Of a DNA stretch of 64,000 bases, positions 34,225-43,183 are shown piece by piece. The position numbers were made by a program, and so were the translations under genes. This DNA comes from Synechococcus sp. WH 8016 (GTDB lineage Bacteria > Cyanobacteriota > Cyanobacteriia > PCC-6307 > Cyanobiaceae), in NCBI RefSeq assembly GCF_000230675.1, contig NZ_AGIK01000001.1, positions 558,001 to 622,000 of the forward strand. Reading direction: 5' to 3'. The notes beneath the pieces were generated by a model. That model saw nothing but the letters and a program-made list of their open reading frames with translations. It did no database searches and was not told the origin of the DNA. How positions within the stretch are numbered: position 1 is the first letter of the stretch; the number at the start of each line of letters is the position of its first letter.

Positions 34225-35265
34225 ATGTTAAACTCAAGAAAAGAGACAAAGAAAGTGCTCAATAATCCTCATCGCCACTCCCTCGTTGCTGGTCTTAAAG
34301 ACCTGATCGATTGCGGTGATCAAGGCACTCAAGAGCAAATCAGTGTGCTCAAAGCGATCGCCTTAGGGATTTTCAAAATACCTCTTGAAACCTATAACAA
34401 CCTGCAATCCGTCAGCCAACATCAACTAGCAAAGACGGTGGATGAGCCATTCCTACGAAGGCGCTACATCCAACTCGCCATCATGCTTGAACTCTGCAGG
34501 CACCCAAAATCCCAACAACAACTCAGCAAGCTTGAATCAGCAGCCGAATTACTTGGCCTCAAGGGAGATGCATTAACCGTTTGCAGAAACATGATTGACT
34601 CCTCGGCCCTTGAAGCAACCACGGATTACATCAGACGCTATGAACAATATTTCTTAGCCCTACAGGAACAGCATGGACCTGAAACGTTTAATCACGAAGG
34701 TAGCCGCCAATATGATGACTTATTTTTTCAAACACTCGATTCCTTTTCCAGCATGAGCCCAGGCAGCTTAGGCCGGGAATTTTTCAACTTTTACGAGCGC
34801 AATGGAATGCGCTTGCCGAGCAGAACATCGATCAACCCTGGTTACTATGTTTGTCATGATATGAACCATGTCATCGCCGGCTATGAACCAACAGGGATTG
34901 GAGAAATTTGCCTAGGTGCTTTTAAATTGAGCATGAATGATTCTGATGCCAATTGGATGGCATCCATGACCAACTTTTTAATCCATGAAGCCGGTGTTTT
35001 TAAACCTGGACATAGCGCTCAATATGAACCCGTCGGCGCCGATGGAGATCCATTTGACGGCCTGAAGGGTCAGCGCGGTGTCATGACCCTAAAAGGAGCT
35101 CCTGAAATGTTGGCTGATGCCTTGGAAAGAGGATCACAATGCCCGATGGATTTCAGCACGATGGATCATATTGAAATGGCTACGATCCCCCTAAAAGAAA
35201 TACGCGAAAAATATAATGTTGTTCCTCCAATCATGGGTCTTGCGGATGCAAGTATTCGTTGGTGA
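34225..35265 (+). CDS. COQ4-motif protein (HDxxH-x11-E)
   Basis: 346 residues. The central region has VCHDMNHVIAGYEPTGIGE (about 211-229), an exact match to the HDxxH-x11-E metal-binding signature of COQ4. The N-terminal 130 residues are helical and resemble TerB-type domains (SVLKAIALGIFKIPLETY, LELCRHPKSQQQLS). COQ4 acts in ubiquinone synthesis in mitochondria, where it removes C1 of the ring; cyanobacteria make plastoquinone, so the substrate here is unknown. Codon use is AT-richer than its neighbours and it stands alone, suggesting acquisition. Confidence 0.75.
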   Translation: MLNSRKETKKVLNNPHRHSLVAGLKDLIDCGDQGTQEQISVLKAIALGIFKIPLETYNNLQSVSQHQLAKTVDEPFLRRRYIQLAIMLELCRHPKSQQQLSKLESAAELLGLKGDALTVCRNMIDSSALEATTDYIRRYEQYFLALQEQHGPETFNHEGSRQYDDLFFQTLDSFSSMSPGSLGREFFNFYERNGMRLPSRTSINPGYYVCHDMNHVIAGYEPTGIGEICLGAFKLSMNDSDANWMASMTNFLIHEAGVFKPGHSAQYEPVGADGDPFDGLKGQRGVMTLKGAPEMLADALERGSQCPMDFSTMDHIEMATIPLKEIREKYNVVPPIMGLADASIRW

Positions 35266-35325
35266 CCCAAACGAACCATCAGCTCAAAAGAGGGCGGAAG
35301 CTCTTAGTCCTTAACAACAAGCCAA

Positions 35326-35679
35326 TTAACGTTCATCGATCGGGTCAGGCCAGATCTTCTTACATCCTGGATCTCGGGTTAAGGCGGTGGCCTTCACCTG
35401 CTCCAGATTCAGATGGCCGATTTGATGGCCTTCAATCAATAGCAGCAAGCGATTTAAGGCCTGCCGACCCTGATCAGGTTGAAGCCAACCGAGGCCGTAA
35501 TACGTGCACGTGGCATTCAGCCAACCTTGGGCCTCACCGCGCAACTTAATCTCCAAATCGTCGAGAGCAGGAATCGCGACCGAAGGCGTGGCAGAGAGCA
35601 GACACGTTGCGACAACCACCATCACAAGCTTGCGCAATGGAAAACCTGCTAAAGACTCAGTATGAACGCGTCCATTCAA
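35326..35679 (-). CDS. Small secreted hypothetical protein
   Basis: 117 residues with a signal peptide (FPLRKLVMVVVATCLLSATPSVA, cleavage after SVA likely). The mature part is about 75 residues with two Cys (NATCTYYGLGW, DPGCKKIWP) that could form a disulphide, and a helix ALNRLLLLIEGHQIGHLN. The true start may be the ATG near 35,625. No family recognised; looks like a small periplasmic protein. Confidence 0.65.
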   Translation of the reverse strand: MNGRVHTESLAGFPLRKLVMVVVATCLLSATPSVAIPALDDLEIKLRGEAQGWLNATCTYYGLGWLQPDQGRQALNRLLLLIEGHQIGHLNLEQVKATALTRDPGCKKIWPDPIDER

Positions 35680-35727
35680 CGAGCCTTTTCCTCCAAGGCC
35701 GGAAGACGAAAGCCAACCTCAGCATCG

Positions 35728-36636
35728 TCACTGCGCTGCAGGATCTCTCCACTTTCGCTGCCATGCACTGGTGCTTGGACGATCAGCGAAAGCCTGTTCT
35801 TGTTGGCGGCGATTCAAAATCAACGCAGCTGCATCCGTACCGGTGGGATCTCGGTAGGGCACCCCGGCACAGGTCTGTAGATGCTCTTCTTCCATCACGC
35901 TCAAACCACGCCAACCAGGTCCGATTGCGGGACAAGGCTGATGATCATCGCTAGGGCGTAACGCCAAGGTTCCCGCACTCCAGCCTGAACCTTCCCTTGA
36001 TTTCGGTAAAAGCGAGCGCAAGCCAAGACCGGCATGGCGCAGGCTATTTCTAACGGCTGCTGCTCTGCAATAGGTCAGCAACCGTCCACTAGGGGCAAGC
36101 AAATCTGCAAGGCTCTGCAGAAATTCCTCACTCCAGAGCTGGGGACATTTGCTCGGCGAAAAAGCGTCTAAAAAAATCAAATCGAACCGACCATCCGCTG
36201 GCAATTGCCGAAGCTGCTGACGCGCATCGCCCCAGAGCATCTGAACAGACTGCTGACGATCCGAATCCTGCCAGCAGCCCTCAGCAGAAAGTGCCCCTAA
36301 GCAAGCCACAACGTGAGGAGGCCAAAGGGCTTGGAAGGTCGGCTCAGCCAGGGCCAACCGCAAAGGAGATCGATCGAGTTCTAACCCCCAACATTGCAAG
36401 CTTGGACCACCTCGGTGGGGAAGCGCCGACATCAGAGCAGCCGTGTTGTATCCCAGCCCAAAGCAAACGTCTAAAACGCGCAAATCCCTGCCATCAGGAA
36501 AGCGATCCAGCTGGGCTGGCAGAACAAACTTGCTGTTCGCTTCTTCGAGGGCACCGTCAGAACTATGGAAGCTTTCGGCAAAGCTGTCGCTATGCAAACT
36601 GAAGCTTCCGTCTGCGGTAAAGCGAGCACTCAGCAC
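35728..36636 (-). CDS. MnmC-like SAM-dependent methyltransferase
   Basis: 302 residues. N-terminal TADGSFSLHSDSFAESFHS and VLDVCFGLGYNTAALMSAL (SAM-binding motif I, about 54-72), then WGLELDRSPLRLAL and DLIFLDAFSPSKCPQLWSEEFL, the catalytic motif of the MnmC methyltransferase domain (DUF752/Methyltransf_30). In bacteria this domain methylates aminomethyl-U34 of tRNA; here there is no fused oxidoreductase domain. It is followed by a gap of only 7 bp from aroA, same strand, so the two likely form an operon. Confidence 0.85.
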   Translation of the reverse strand: MLSARFTADGSFSLHSDSFAESFHSSDGALEEANSKFVLPAQLDRFPDGRDLRVLDVCFGLGYNTAALMSALPHRGGPSLQCWGLELDRSPLRLALAEPTFQALWPPHVVACLGALSAEGCWQDSDRQQSVQMLWGDARQQLRQLPADGRFDLIFLDAFSPSKCPQLWSEEFLQSLADLLAPSGRLLTYCRAAAVRNSLRHAGLGLRSLLPKSREGSGWSAGTLALRPSDDHQPCPAIGPGWRGLSVMEEEHLQTCAGVPYRDPTGTDAAALILNRRQQEQAFADRPSTSAWQRKWRDPAAQ

Positions 36637-36643
36637 AGAGGGG

Positions 36644-37963
36644 TCAGCAACGCAATCTCTCGAGATCGTCCCAAAAATTGGGATAACTCACAGCCGCTGC
36701 TTCGCTGCGGCTCAACCTTGAATGCCCCTCGGCCATCAAACCAGCAACCGCCAGGCTCATCGCCACACGATGATCGGTCTCACTATCCAATTCAGCACCC
36801 TTCAGGGACTGACCGCCTCGAATCGTCAAACCATCCGGATCCTCATCGATATCGGCGCCCATCGCTTTGAGTTGCCTCGCCATCACAGCCAGTCGATCCG
36901 TTTCTTTCACACGCAACTCAGCAGCACCGCTGATACGACTTTCACCATCACAAAAACAAGCCGCCACACTCAGGATTGGAACTTCATCCACCAAACGGGG
37001 CATGATCTCTTCTCCAAACTGAAAAGCCTTCAGGGGACCGTGGCTCACCTGAAGATCACCCACAGGTTCACCGGCAACATCACGCCGATTCAAAACCTGA
37101 ACAGAAGCACCCATCAAGTCCAAAACTTCGAGAATGCCAGTGCGCGTGGGATTTAAGCCCACATTTTCCACCGTGATATTGGCTCCAGGAACGAGGGCAC
37201 CAGCCACGAGCCAGAAGGCAGCCGAACTGATATCGCCTGGCACCACAACATGTTGTCCCTTCAAGGTGGCGCCTGGTCGCACCACAATGTGACGACCCAT
37301 CTCACCACCCACTTCAAGGTCAGCACCAAAAGCTTTGAGCATGCGCTCGCTGTGATCTCGAGAGGGCGCTGGTTCGATCACGCTCGTTGCTCCCTCAGCG
37401 GTGAGGGCAGCAAGCAAGATGGCAGATTTCACCTGGGCGCTGGCCACAGGTGTTCCCACCACAGCACCTCTCAGCCTTTGACCTTGAACAGAAAGCGGGG
37501 CCAAATTCCCGTGGTCGCGCCCGCGCACATCGGCCCCTAATAAAGACAAGGGTTGTCCAACCCTGTTCATCGGACGACGACGGAGTGAGGCATCACCGGT
37601 CAACACAAAATGGCGACCCTGCCTGCCGGCGAGCAGACCAAGCATCAGCCGCATCGTGGTTCCGGAATTGCCGCAATCGAGAATCTCTAAAGGCTCTTGC
37701 AAACCATCGAGACCAACGCCCTCGATGGTCACAATTTCACCACTCTGAATAGGGGAAATCGTTGTCCCCATCGAGCGCAAACAGGCAGCCGTGCTAATCG
37801 GATCCTCAGCGGGCAAGAGACCTTCAATGGTGGTTGTGCCCTCTGCGATGGCGCCAAAGAGGAGCGCACGATGAGAAATGGATTTATCTCCTGGAACGCG
37901 GACCCGGCCACGGAGGCTGCCACCTGCCTTCAGATCCCTTGGGGAGCCATTTGATCCAGACAC
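36644..37963 (-). CDS. aroA: 5-enolpyruvylshikimate-3-phosphate synthase
   Basis: 439 residues. Motifs: [73 protein letters not shown], and [20 protein letters not shown]. Sixth step of the shikimate pathway for aromatic amino acids and prenylquinones. Length normal; upstream of the MnmC-like gene in the same transcription direction. Confidence 0.97.
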   Translation of the reverse strand: MSGSNGSPRDLKAGGSLRGRVRVPGDKSISHRALLFGAIAEGTTTIEGLLPAEDPISTAACLRSMGTTISPIQSGEIVTIEGVGLDGLQEPLEILDCGNSGTTMRLMLGLLAGRQGRHFVLTGDASLRRRPMNRVGQPLSLLGADVRGRDHGNLAPLSVQGQRLRGAVVGTPVASAQVKSAILLAALTAEGATSVIEPAPSRDHSERMLKAFGADLEVGGEMGRHIVVRPGATLKGQHVVVPGDISSAAFWLVAGALVPGANITVENVGLNPTRTGILEVLDLMGASVQVLNRRDVAGEPVGDLQVSHGPLKAFQFGEEIMPRLVDEVPILSVAACFCDGESRISGAAELRVKETDRLAVMARQLKAMGADIDEDPDGLTIRGGQSLKGAELDSETDHRVAMSLAVAGLMAEGHSRLSRSEAAAVSYPNFWDDLERLRC

Positions 37964-38376
37964 CGTTGAACAGCCTGTGGTTGATTGAAATCAATCCTAT
38001 TAGCTCATTCTTCAAACGCTCTGGACTCGAGTTGAAGTTGTCACCAAGGCTTGGTGCAAACAGCAAAAGACACGCCTAAGCACACACAAACCCCTATTTA
38101 AAATAATCCGAGAAAGAGATAAAATATCAACAACAGCGAGCCCCATTGAAGAGCCAGAACAAAATCAGAAGCAATCAAATGGGATCAAACGTGCTAAAGA
38201 TTTAACCAACATTCAGCAAGAAGATCAACGAGGATCAAAAGAATGGAGAACAACAGTTAAGCCCAAGCAAAAGCCATTACACACAGAAATCATTTTATAC
38301 AATCTCGTGATTCATTTGATAGCCATTGGCGCAAATAAAATAGATAGAGTCAGCAGAACAGAGAAACAGACATCCA
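37964..38376. other. 413-bp AT-rich gap
   Basis: Between divergent aroA and the Crp-like gene. The sequence turns strongly A-rich from about 38,050 (AAAATAATCCGAGAAAGAG and similar) and contains no recognised RNA, repeat or gene. It marks the start of an AT-rich stretch that continues through 39,200. Confidence 0.5.
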
Positions 38377-38973
38377 TTGCATTGCCTCAAAAGAGGTCAG
38401 AGTTTAGATATCACGTTGTTGGATCTTGATGAGACCAAAGCCGCTAGTTACATACACATAAAAGAAGGGGTCGTACAAGTCTGCCTCGTCTCAACAATCA
38501 ATCACGAGCTTTTCCCGATTGGATTTATTGGGGCAGAGTCTATGAAGATAGAAAAAGTCAGGCTAGGGGAGTATTCACTGCGGCTAGAAGCCTTAAACAG
38601 AGTAAAATTTCAAATTTCACCCAACGACGGTTGCAGCAAAGAAACAGATTCTGTCTTTAATAATCGTTGGCTTTTGATATTATGCATGATCAAGTCATCA
38701 ATGCAAATCGAATTTCGCATCAGTCGTTTAATCACAATCCTAATCTATTATTTCGGAAAAAGGGGCAAAGAAAATTACACCCTTCCATTCGAGTTAAGCC
38801 ATTCACAAATCGCCTTATTAGTCGGCTGCACCCGCTCCACTGTTACACGACAAATAGGGTTAATGAAAGAAAAGGGACTCGTCAGCTCTGACAAAAGAAA
38901 CAAAGAAATCCTCGTCAGCGAACGATTAATGAAGCAAGAATCTATCTTTATTGAGCATCTACAGTGGATGTAA
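38377..38973 (+). CDS. Crp/Fnr-like transcription regulator
   Basis: 198 residues, TTG start (the only start after an in-frame TAG at 38,341). The N-terminal 110 residues look like a reduced cyclic-nucleotide-binding-type barrel (YIHIKEGVVQVCLVST, FIGAESM, LGEYSLRLEAL). The C-terminal wHTH is typical Crp: LSHSQIALLVGCTRSTVTRQI. No cAMP-binding R-S/T signature. Base composition is AT-rich compared with core genes. Adjacent to the ferritin and metal-related genes, so a role in iron or redox control is inferred. Confidence 0.8.
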   Translation: MHCLKRGQSLDITLLDLDETKAASYIHIKEGVVQVCLVSTINHELFPIGFIGAESMKIEKVRLGEYSLRLEALNRVKFQISPNDGCSKETDSVFNNRWLLILCMIKSSMQIEFRISRLITILIYYFGKRGKENYTLPFELSHSQIALLVGCTRSTVTRQIGLMKEKGLVSSDKRNKEILVSERLMKQESIFIEHLQWM

Positions 38974-39126
38974 TCAACCTCGACCACATTTGCAATGGCC
39001 ACCCTTCCATTTAGAACATTTGGATTTTTTACAGCCCTTTTTCTTGCTAAAAAGGGTAACGCTTGAAACCCTTTTTGTAATTTTTTCAATGCCAAGTCCT
39101 TCCTGAGAACCCTGAGGTCTTGCCAT
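38974..39126 (-). CDS. Small Lys/Cys-rich hypothetical protein
   Basis: 50 residues if started at the ATG at 39,126 (MARPQGSQEGLGIEKI); the frame continues upstream to 39,216. The C-terminus is KKKGCKKSKCSKWKGGHCKC, four Cys and one His in 13 residues, a pattern able to bind zinc, copper or iron. Its stop abuts the Crp-like gene stop in convergent orientation. No family name is known to me; similar basic Cys-tailed peptides are known from marine picocyanobacteria. Confidence 0.5.
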   Translation of the reverse strand: MARPQGSQEGLGIEKITKRVSSVTLFSKKKGCKKSKCSKWKGGHCKCGRG

Positions 39127-39255
39127 TCGTACCGTGTTGAGACTGACTCTCATTATACATGGTCGAAAGCGCACAAATGAATCAGAACTGCTTGACGAAA
39201 TAGTCAAAAAAGTCAATAATTCGAAGGTGCTTTTTGATTCGTAGGAATGTTCAAT

Positions 39256-39831
39256 ATGTCAACAACAAATTCACCGATACAGAGTTCAACCGAAGTGATG
39301 GCAGGCCCTAACGGACGTGCATTGGCCGAATCCATGAATCCAGATTTGCTCAGCGCCATTCAGCAACATATTTCGATGGAGAGGCATGCCTCCATTACCT
39401 ACTTAGCGATGTCGATTTGGTGCGCGGAACGAGAACTGGCAGGGTGTTATCAGTTTTTTGATGCCGAAGCGAAAGACGAACAGTCGCACGCCGTGCATTT
39501 CACTCAATATTTGATTGCTCGAGGTCAGTCCAACAATCTGCAATCACTGGAGGCACCACGGCAAACCTGGGAGAATTTAGTCTCGTTGATGGAAACAGCC
39601 TTTCAGATGGAAGCCGACACAACGTCGTCGATCCAAAGCGTGTACGCAATGGCTGAACGCAATAGCGATACCAGAACAACCGTGTTCCTAGACCCATTGA
39701 TGGAAGCCCAAATCCAATCCGAAGATCAATTCGCTTATTTACTTGGACGAGTAAAGTTCGCGAATGGTGACCCCACAGCTTTGCTCGTGATCGACAACGA
39801 ATTAAGAGCAGGTCAAACGCAACGAGGTTGA
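39256..39831 (+). CDS. ftn: Ferritin (prokaryotic, SynFtn-like)
   Basis: 191 residues from the ATG at 39,256, chosen because AGGA lies about 10 bp upstream, whereas the ATG at 39,247 is only 0-2 bp from it. Ferroxidase ligands: [15 protein letters not shown] (Glu), [12 protein letters not shown] (E-x-x-H), [11 protein letters not shown], and [13 protein letters not shown]. It resembles the ferritin of Synechococcus CC9311, which oxidises Fe(II) rapidly for storage. The 3' end overlaps the convergent hypothetical gene by 30 bp. Confidence 0.95.
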   Translation: MSTTNSPIQSSTEVMAGPNGRALAESMNPDLLSAIQQHISMERHASITYLAMSIWCAERELAGCYQFFDAEAKDEQSHAVHFTQYLIARGQSNNLQSLEAPRQTWENLVSLMETAFQMEADTTSSIQSVYAMAERNSDTRTTVFLDPLMEAQIQSEDQFAYLLGRVKFANGDPTALLVIDNELRAGQTQRG

Positions 39832-40098
39832 CCTCCGGAGTGCTCGTTTGTTTTGCTCATAGAGCAAACGAGCACCGAGGGGAAGGTGCTCAAGATCAAG
39901 AGCATCAAAAGTCTTATATATTTCTTCGAGTCTCTGATGAATCATCTCCATATCATCCTTTAAACGCTGTTTCAATGATGGACTGATGGATTTAATGATG
40001 CGTTCAATGGCAATGCACTGATAATTCGCTAAATGTTCAACCTCATGACTCAACGTAAGCATGAGGCTTTCACTTGTATTGCAATGCATCGGATTCAT
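39802..40098 (-). CDS. Helical hypothetical protein downstream of Crp regulator
   Basis: 98 residues, mostly alpha-helical with several Met/His near the start ([23 protein letters not shown]) and a long charged helix ([22 protein letters not shown]). The start codon overlaps the stop of the upstream Crp gene (TAATG), so the two form an operon. The 3' end overlaps ferritin. Function unknown; co-location suggests iron-related regulation. Confidence 0.65.
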   Translation of the reverse strand: MNPMHCNTSESLMLTLSHEVEHLANYQCIAIERIIKSISPSLKQRLKDDMEMIHQRLEEIYKTFDALDLEHLPLGARLLYEQNKRALRRSTSLRLTCS

Positions 40099-40691
40099 TA
40101 AAAGCCCAGAGGACTGGATTCAATGAATTGGGGAGACAGCTTCATGGTGGCTTCTCCGGAATGAGTCACCAACATTTCACCATTGCGCAGCTTGGAGATT
40201 AAACGCGTAGACGTCACTCTGGTGGATCCAATCAATTCACCAATTCGATCGTGAGTGAGACGAAAAGGAAGATTGCACCATTCTCCATAGCGCTTCCCTA
40301 GCCGATTCACCAACAGACTCAACAAGGCATGAAGCCTCTGTTCTGCCTGCCCTAAATGACGGATTCTCAGGAGTTGCAACGTCCACTCATTCACGGAGTC
40401 ATAACCATTCGGAGACGGCTCCATCGATTTGGTCTCGATCCTCAAAGGCGTCATCGCCTCCACGCAAATACCGTCACTGCATAAGCAATCCGTTCTGAGC
40501 TGATCGCCCGTCTGCAAGAAGGCAAGGGTCATTCCCTCTGTTTCTTCACAGGGGCAATACACCCTGGCAATACCCTCGAGCACATTCAATTTCATGCACT
40601 CGCTGCGTCCGTGCGTGTCAACAAGCACGGTTTGCCCCGTGGGGATTTGGATCGAAGACGTGGGGTCGTCTGGCAGAAAGCGGAAGCTCAC
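40098..40691 (-). CDS. Crp/Fnr-like regulator with Cys-rich sensor domain
   Basis: 197 residues. The C-terminal wHTH is LTHDRIGELIGSTRVTSTRLI. The N-terminal half holds seven Cys in about 50 residues: RSECMK, RVYCPCEE, TDCLCSDGICVE. Clustered C-x-C and C-x-C-x4-C patterns suggest metal, Fe-S or redox sensing, although the spacing is not that of classical Fnr. An unusually large inverted repeat (40,703-40,721/40,753-40,771) lies just upstream of the start and is a likely operator. Cotranscribed with the 98-residue gene. Confidence 0.8.
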   Translation of the reverse strand: MSFRFLPDDPTSSIQIPTGQTVLVDTHGRSECMKLNVLEGIARVYCPCEETEGMTLAFLQTGDQLRTDCLCSDGICVEAMTPLRIETKSMEPSPNGYDSVNEWTLQLLRIRHLGQAEQRLHALLSLLVNRLGKRYGEWCNLPFRLTHDRIGELIGSTRVTSTRLISKLRNGEMLVTHSGEATMKLSPQFIESSPLGF

Positions 40692-41119
40692 GGAGTGGAT
40701 TAAACGCTAATGAGAATTGATAGCAATATACCCGAATTTGAGCCCTTCTGCAATCGATTCTCAATAGCGTTACCTTGTTGAAGAGGATTGTGTGCGAATT
40801 CGACCCTTCCTGCCCCAAAACGACTGCATTTTCCTCTTGCCATCACGAAGGCAACTGCCACAAGCGCAGCCAGAGCCATCAAAGACGCTCTAAGAATGAA
40901 TTTTGTATTGTCCAATTCTCAAATAAATAGCCACGTCATTGTCTAGCCACTGAAACAGACTTGCCAAGGCACGTAACAAATGGCACGTAAAAATGTGCCT
41001 TTTGACAAAAAGAATAGTGCTGTACAGGGGGAGAAAGTGTCATTTTTTTATCGCAACATCAGGAAAGAACAATTAAATTTCTGTCGACGCATTTTGCGTC
41101 CACTTATGTGAGGATCATT
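40692..41119. other. Intergenic region between Crp-like regulator and porin
   Basis: 428 bp between divergent genes. It holds a 19-bp inverted repeat pair (40,703-40,721 and 40,753-40,771, 17 of 19 matching), and two direct copies of GGCACGTAA (about 40,972 and 40,983) upstream of the porin. An open frame at 40,700-40,915 with one hydrophobic stretch overlaps the inverted repeat and is probably not a gene. Confidence 0.6.
40703..40771. promoter_or_regulatory. Large inverted repeat upstream of Cys-rich Crp gene
   Basis: AACGCTAATGAGAATTGAT (40,703-40,721) and its near reverse complement at 40,753-40,771 (17 of 19 positions) are separated by 31 bp. It begins 12 bp upstream of the regulator start. 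The half sites contain GAGAATTGAT, reminiscent of Fur-type AT-rich boxes. Candidate operator for Fur or autoregulation. Confidence 0.55.
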
Positions 41120-42760
41120 TTGAAACGTTTCCATCAACTGCTGGTGGCCCCAGCGGCCCTGGGCCTTTTGGCTCCTGTGGCTGCTAATGCCACTGACTTC
41201 AAAGCGACTGAGCTGAACATCAACGCTGTTTCTGACTACGCCGCCAGCTCTGCATCGAACAGCCGCGAGCAAGTCACCAGCATCACTCAGTTTTCCGACG
41301 TTTACCCAACCGACTGGGCTTATCAGGCTCTTAGTAACCTGATCGAGCGCTACGGCTGTGTGGCTGGTTACCCCAACGGCACCTATCGCGGTAACAGGGC
41401 GATGACCCGCTATGAAGCGGCTGCTCTGTTGAACGCTTGTCTCGACCGCGTCACCGAAGTGACCGACGAGCTGAAGCGCCTGATGAAAGAGTTCGAAAAG
41501 GAACTCGCCATCCTCAAGGGCCGTGTTGACGGTTTGGAAGCTCGCGTTGGCGAACTGGAAGCAACTCAGTTCTCCACCACCACCAAACTCACCGGTAAGG
41601 CCGAGATGACCATTGGTGCCACAACCTATGGAGGGGATGAAACCAATTCCCTTCAAGATGAAGATGGAAATTATTTAGGCGACACGGGAACAACGTTCTC
41701 GTATCGCACCACCCTCAACCTCAATACAAGCTTCACCGGAAAAGATCTGCTCTACACCCGCCTGAGAACGGGTAACTTCAACAACAACGCATTCTCTGGC
41801 AGCGGTTACACCGGTAAGCAAACACAAATCGAAGCATCCAAGAGCAGCGCAAACAGCCTGAAGGTGGACAAGCTTTGGTATCAGTTTCCCCTAGGAAACG
41901 ATTTCCAAGTGTTTGCTGGCCCCCTGATCGAAAACTATTACATGCTGGCCGCCACTCCTAGCGTTTACAAGCATGTGCTTAAGCAGTTCAAGCTCGGTGG
42001 CTACTACGGTGCCTACGGCGCGAGTACATCACCTGGTGCAGGGATCAACTGGATCAGCAACAGAAATGCTAATTACCTCGATCCTAAGTTCAAAGTTAGC
42101 GCCAACTATGTCGCTAAAAATGGCACCAAGAGTGATCCCAATGATGGTGGTATCGCAGGCGATCGTTCCAAAGGGAAGTTCCTTAGCCAAATTGCCTACG
42201 GAACACCCTCATGGCAAGTCTCTGCTGCCTATGCCTATTCCCAGGCAGGCATGACTGTTGGTGGCGGTGGTACCAAAGCTGGACTAAATAAAGGTGGTTA
42301 TTCTGATGCCAATCAGTTCAATTTAAATGCTTACTACCAGCCCTTAGACAGTGGTTGGATTCCTAGCATCAGTGTTGGTTGGAGCATCACCAGCTTCAAC
42401 AACAAAGAGGGTTTTGATGCTGGTGATGTCACGCAATCTCAAGGTTGGCTTGTTGGTCTTAACTGGCAAGATGCCTTCATGCGTGGCAACCGCTTAGGGT
42501 TTGCTGTGGGTCAACCTCAGTTCGCGACAGCTCTGAAAAATCAGGGTAAAGATGGCAATGGATATGCAGACGATGGCAACTATGCTTTCGAACTGTATTA
42601 CGACTTCCAGGTCACCGATAACATCACCGTGACGCCTGCTTTGTTCTACTTGAGTCGTCCGTTCGGCCAACAAACAGGATCGAGTGCCTCCACGGGTGGC
42701 ACTGGTGCCGACACCTTCAGTACCCTGGGTGGTCTGGTCTTGACAACATTCAAGTTCTGA
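41120..42760 (+). CDS. SomA-type outer-membrane porin (SLH + OprB)
   Basis: 546 residues from TTG 41,120 (MKRFHQLLVAPAALG), preferred over GTG 41,108 because GTGAGG then serves as ribosome-binding site and the peptide has a normal signal (LLAPVAANA). Order: signal peptide, SLH domain (FSDVYPTDWAYQALSNLIER...RAMTRYEAAALLN), coiled-coil (DELKRLMKEFEKELAILKGRV) that spans the periplasm, then an OprB-type beta-barrel ending in F-K-F. Porins of this group pass inorganic ions, including iron. The first 450 bp are nearly identical to the other porin at 62-64 kb. Confidence 0.92.
   Translation: MKRFHQLLVAPAALGLLAPVAANATDFKATELNINAVSDYAASSASNSREQVTSITQFSDVYPTDWAYQALSNLIERYGCVAGYPNGTYRGNRAMTRYEAAALLNACLDRVTEVTDELKRLMKEFEKELAILKGRVDGLEARVGELEATQFSTTTKLTGKAEMTIGATTYGGDETNSLQDEDGNYLGDTGTTFSYRTTLNLNTSFTGKDLLYTRLRTGNFNNNAFSGSGYTGKQTQIEASKSSANSLKVDKLWYQFPLGNDFQVFAGPLIENYYMLAATPSVYKHVLKQFKLGGYYGAYGASTSPGAGINWISNRNANYLDPKFKVSANYVAKNGTKSDPNDGGIAGDRSKGKFLSQIAYGTPSWQVSAAYAYSQAGMTVGGGGTKAGLNKGGYSDANQFNLNAYYQPLDSGWIPSISVGWSITSFNNKEGFDAGDVTQSQGWLVGLNWQDAFMRGNRLGFAVGQPQFATALKNQGKDGNGYADDGNYAFELYYDFQVTDNITVTPALFYLSRPFGQQTGSSASTGGTGADTFSTLGGLVLTTFKF
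41141..41590. repeat. Inverted near-identical copy with 63,551-64,000
   Basis: About 450 bp encoding signal-peptide end, SLH domain and coiled-coil. In the 200 bp compared base by base (63,781-64,000) only a handful of differences were seen, several synonymous. The other copy lies on the opposite strand at 63,551-64,000 and extends beyond the window. Confidence 0.9.
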
Positions 42761-42784
42761 ACCATCAATCGCTTGTTTAGTCTC

Positions 42785-42809
42785 AAGGAGGGGTTAACCC
42801 TCCTTTTTT
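42785..42809 (+). terminator. Intrinsic terminator after porin
   Basis: Stem AAGGAGGG-GTTAA-CCCTCCTT followed by TTTT. It is 24 bp downstream of the porin stop. Confidence 0.9.
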
Positions 42810-42826
42810 GATGATTTATTTCCATG

Positions 42827-42853
42827 AAAAAGGAGGGTTGAATAAACCCTCCT
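42827..42853 (-). terminator. Intrinsic terminator for the leftward secreted-peptide gene
   Basis: On the minus strand AGGAGGGTT-TATTC-AACCCTCCT followed by TTTT. It shares the AGGAGGG stem core with the porin terminator 40 bp away. Confidence 0.85.
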
Positions 42854-42878
42854 ACAAAGCCCTCTAGCAGGCTTCGCC

Positions 42879-43118
42879 TTACCAGCAATTCTCACCCTCA
42901 CCAATGGGAATACAAATATCTTGCTCTGCGGCTTTTTTAGCTGCGGCCTTGGCATCAGCATCTTTTTTAGAGGCTGCATCAAGATCTTGGTCCGTGGACC
43001 ATTCCTGAAGGCCTCCGCCGGGCGCTTGATCCGCCTGAACGGGTTCCACGCTTGCTAGCTGACCTGACAATGCAGCTGCACTAGCAAGAAAGATGGAAAG
43101 AGCCGTCGTCTTTTTCAT
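42879..43118 (-). CDS. Small secreted peptide with C-terminal Cys pair
   Basis: 79 residues. Signal peptide MKKTTALSIFLASAAALSGQL, then a mature part that is Ala/Asp/Lys rich (DLDAASKKDADAKAAAKKAAEQ) and a conserved-looking end DICIPIGEGENCW with two Cys spaced by 9 residues. Likely periplasmic. No named family. Followed by its own terminator. Confidence 0.75.
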   Translation of the reverse strand: MKKTTALSIFLASAAALSGQLASVEPVQADQAPGGGLQEWSTDQDLDAASKKDADAKAAAKKAAEQDICIPIGEGENCW

Positions 43119-43183
43119 GAGATTGGTGCATCCACTTCAGCTTACTGAACAGAATGCAATGGCCCGAATCTTTTTATACATGC

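Noticed and set aside
39802-39831. Overlap of ferritin with the convergent hypothetical gene as a frameshift
   Set aside because: Both reading frames end cleanly; simple convergent overlap explains it.
40700-40915. Leftward frame with one hydrophobic stretch upstream of the Cys-rich Crp gene
   Set aside because: Its C-terminal half covers the large inverted repeat and has no coding character; no ribosome-binding site.
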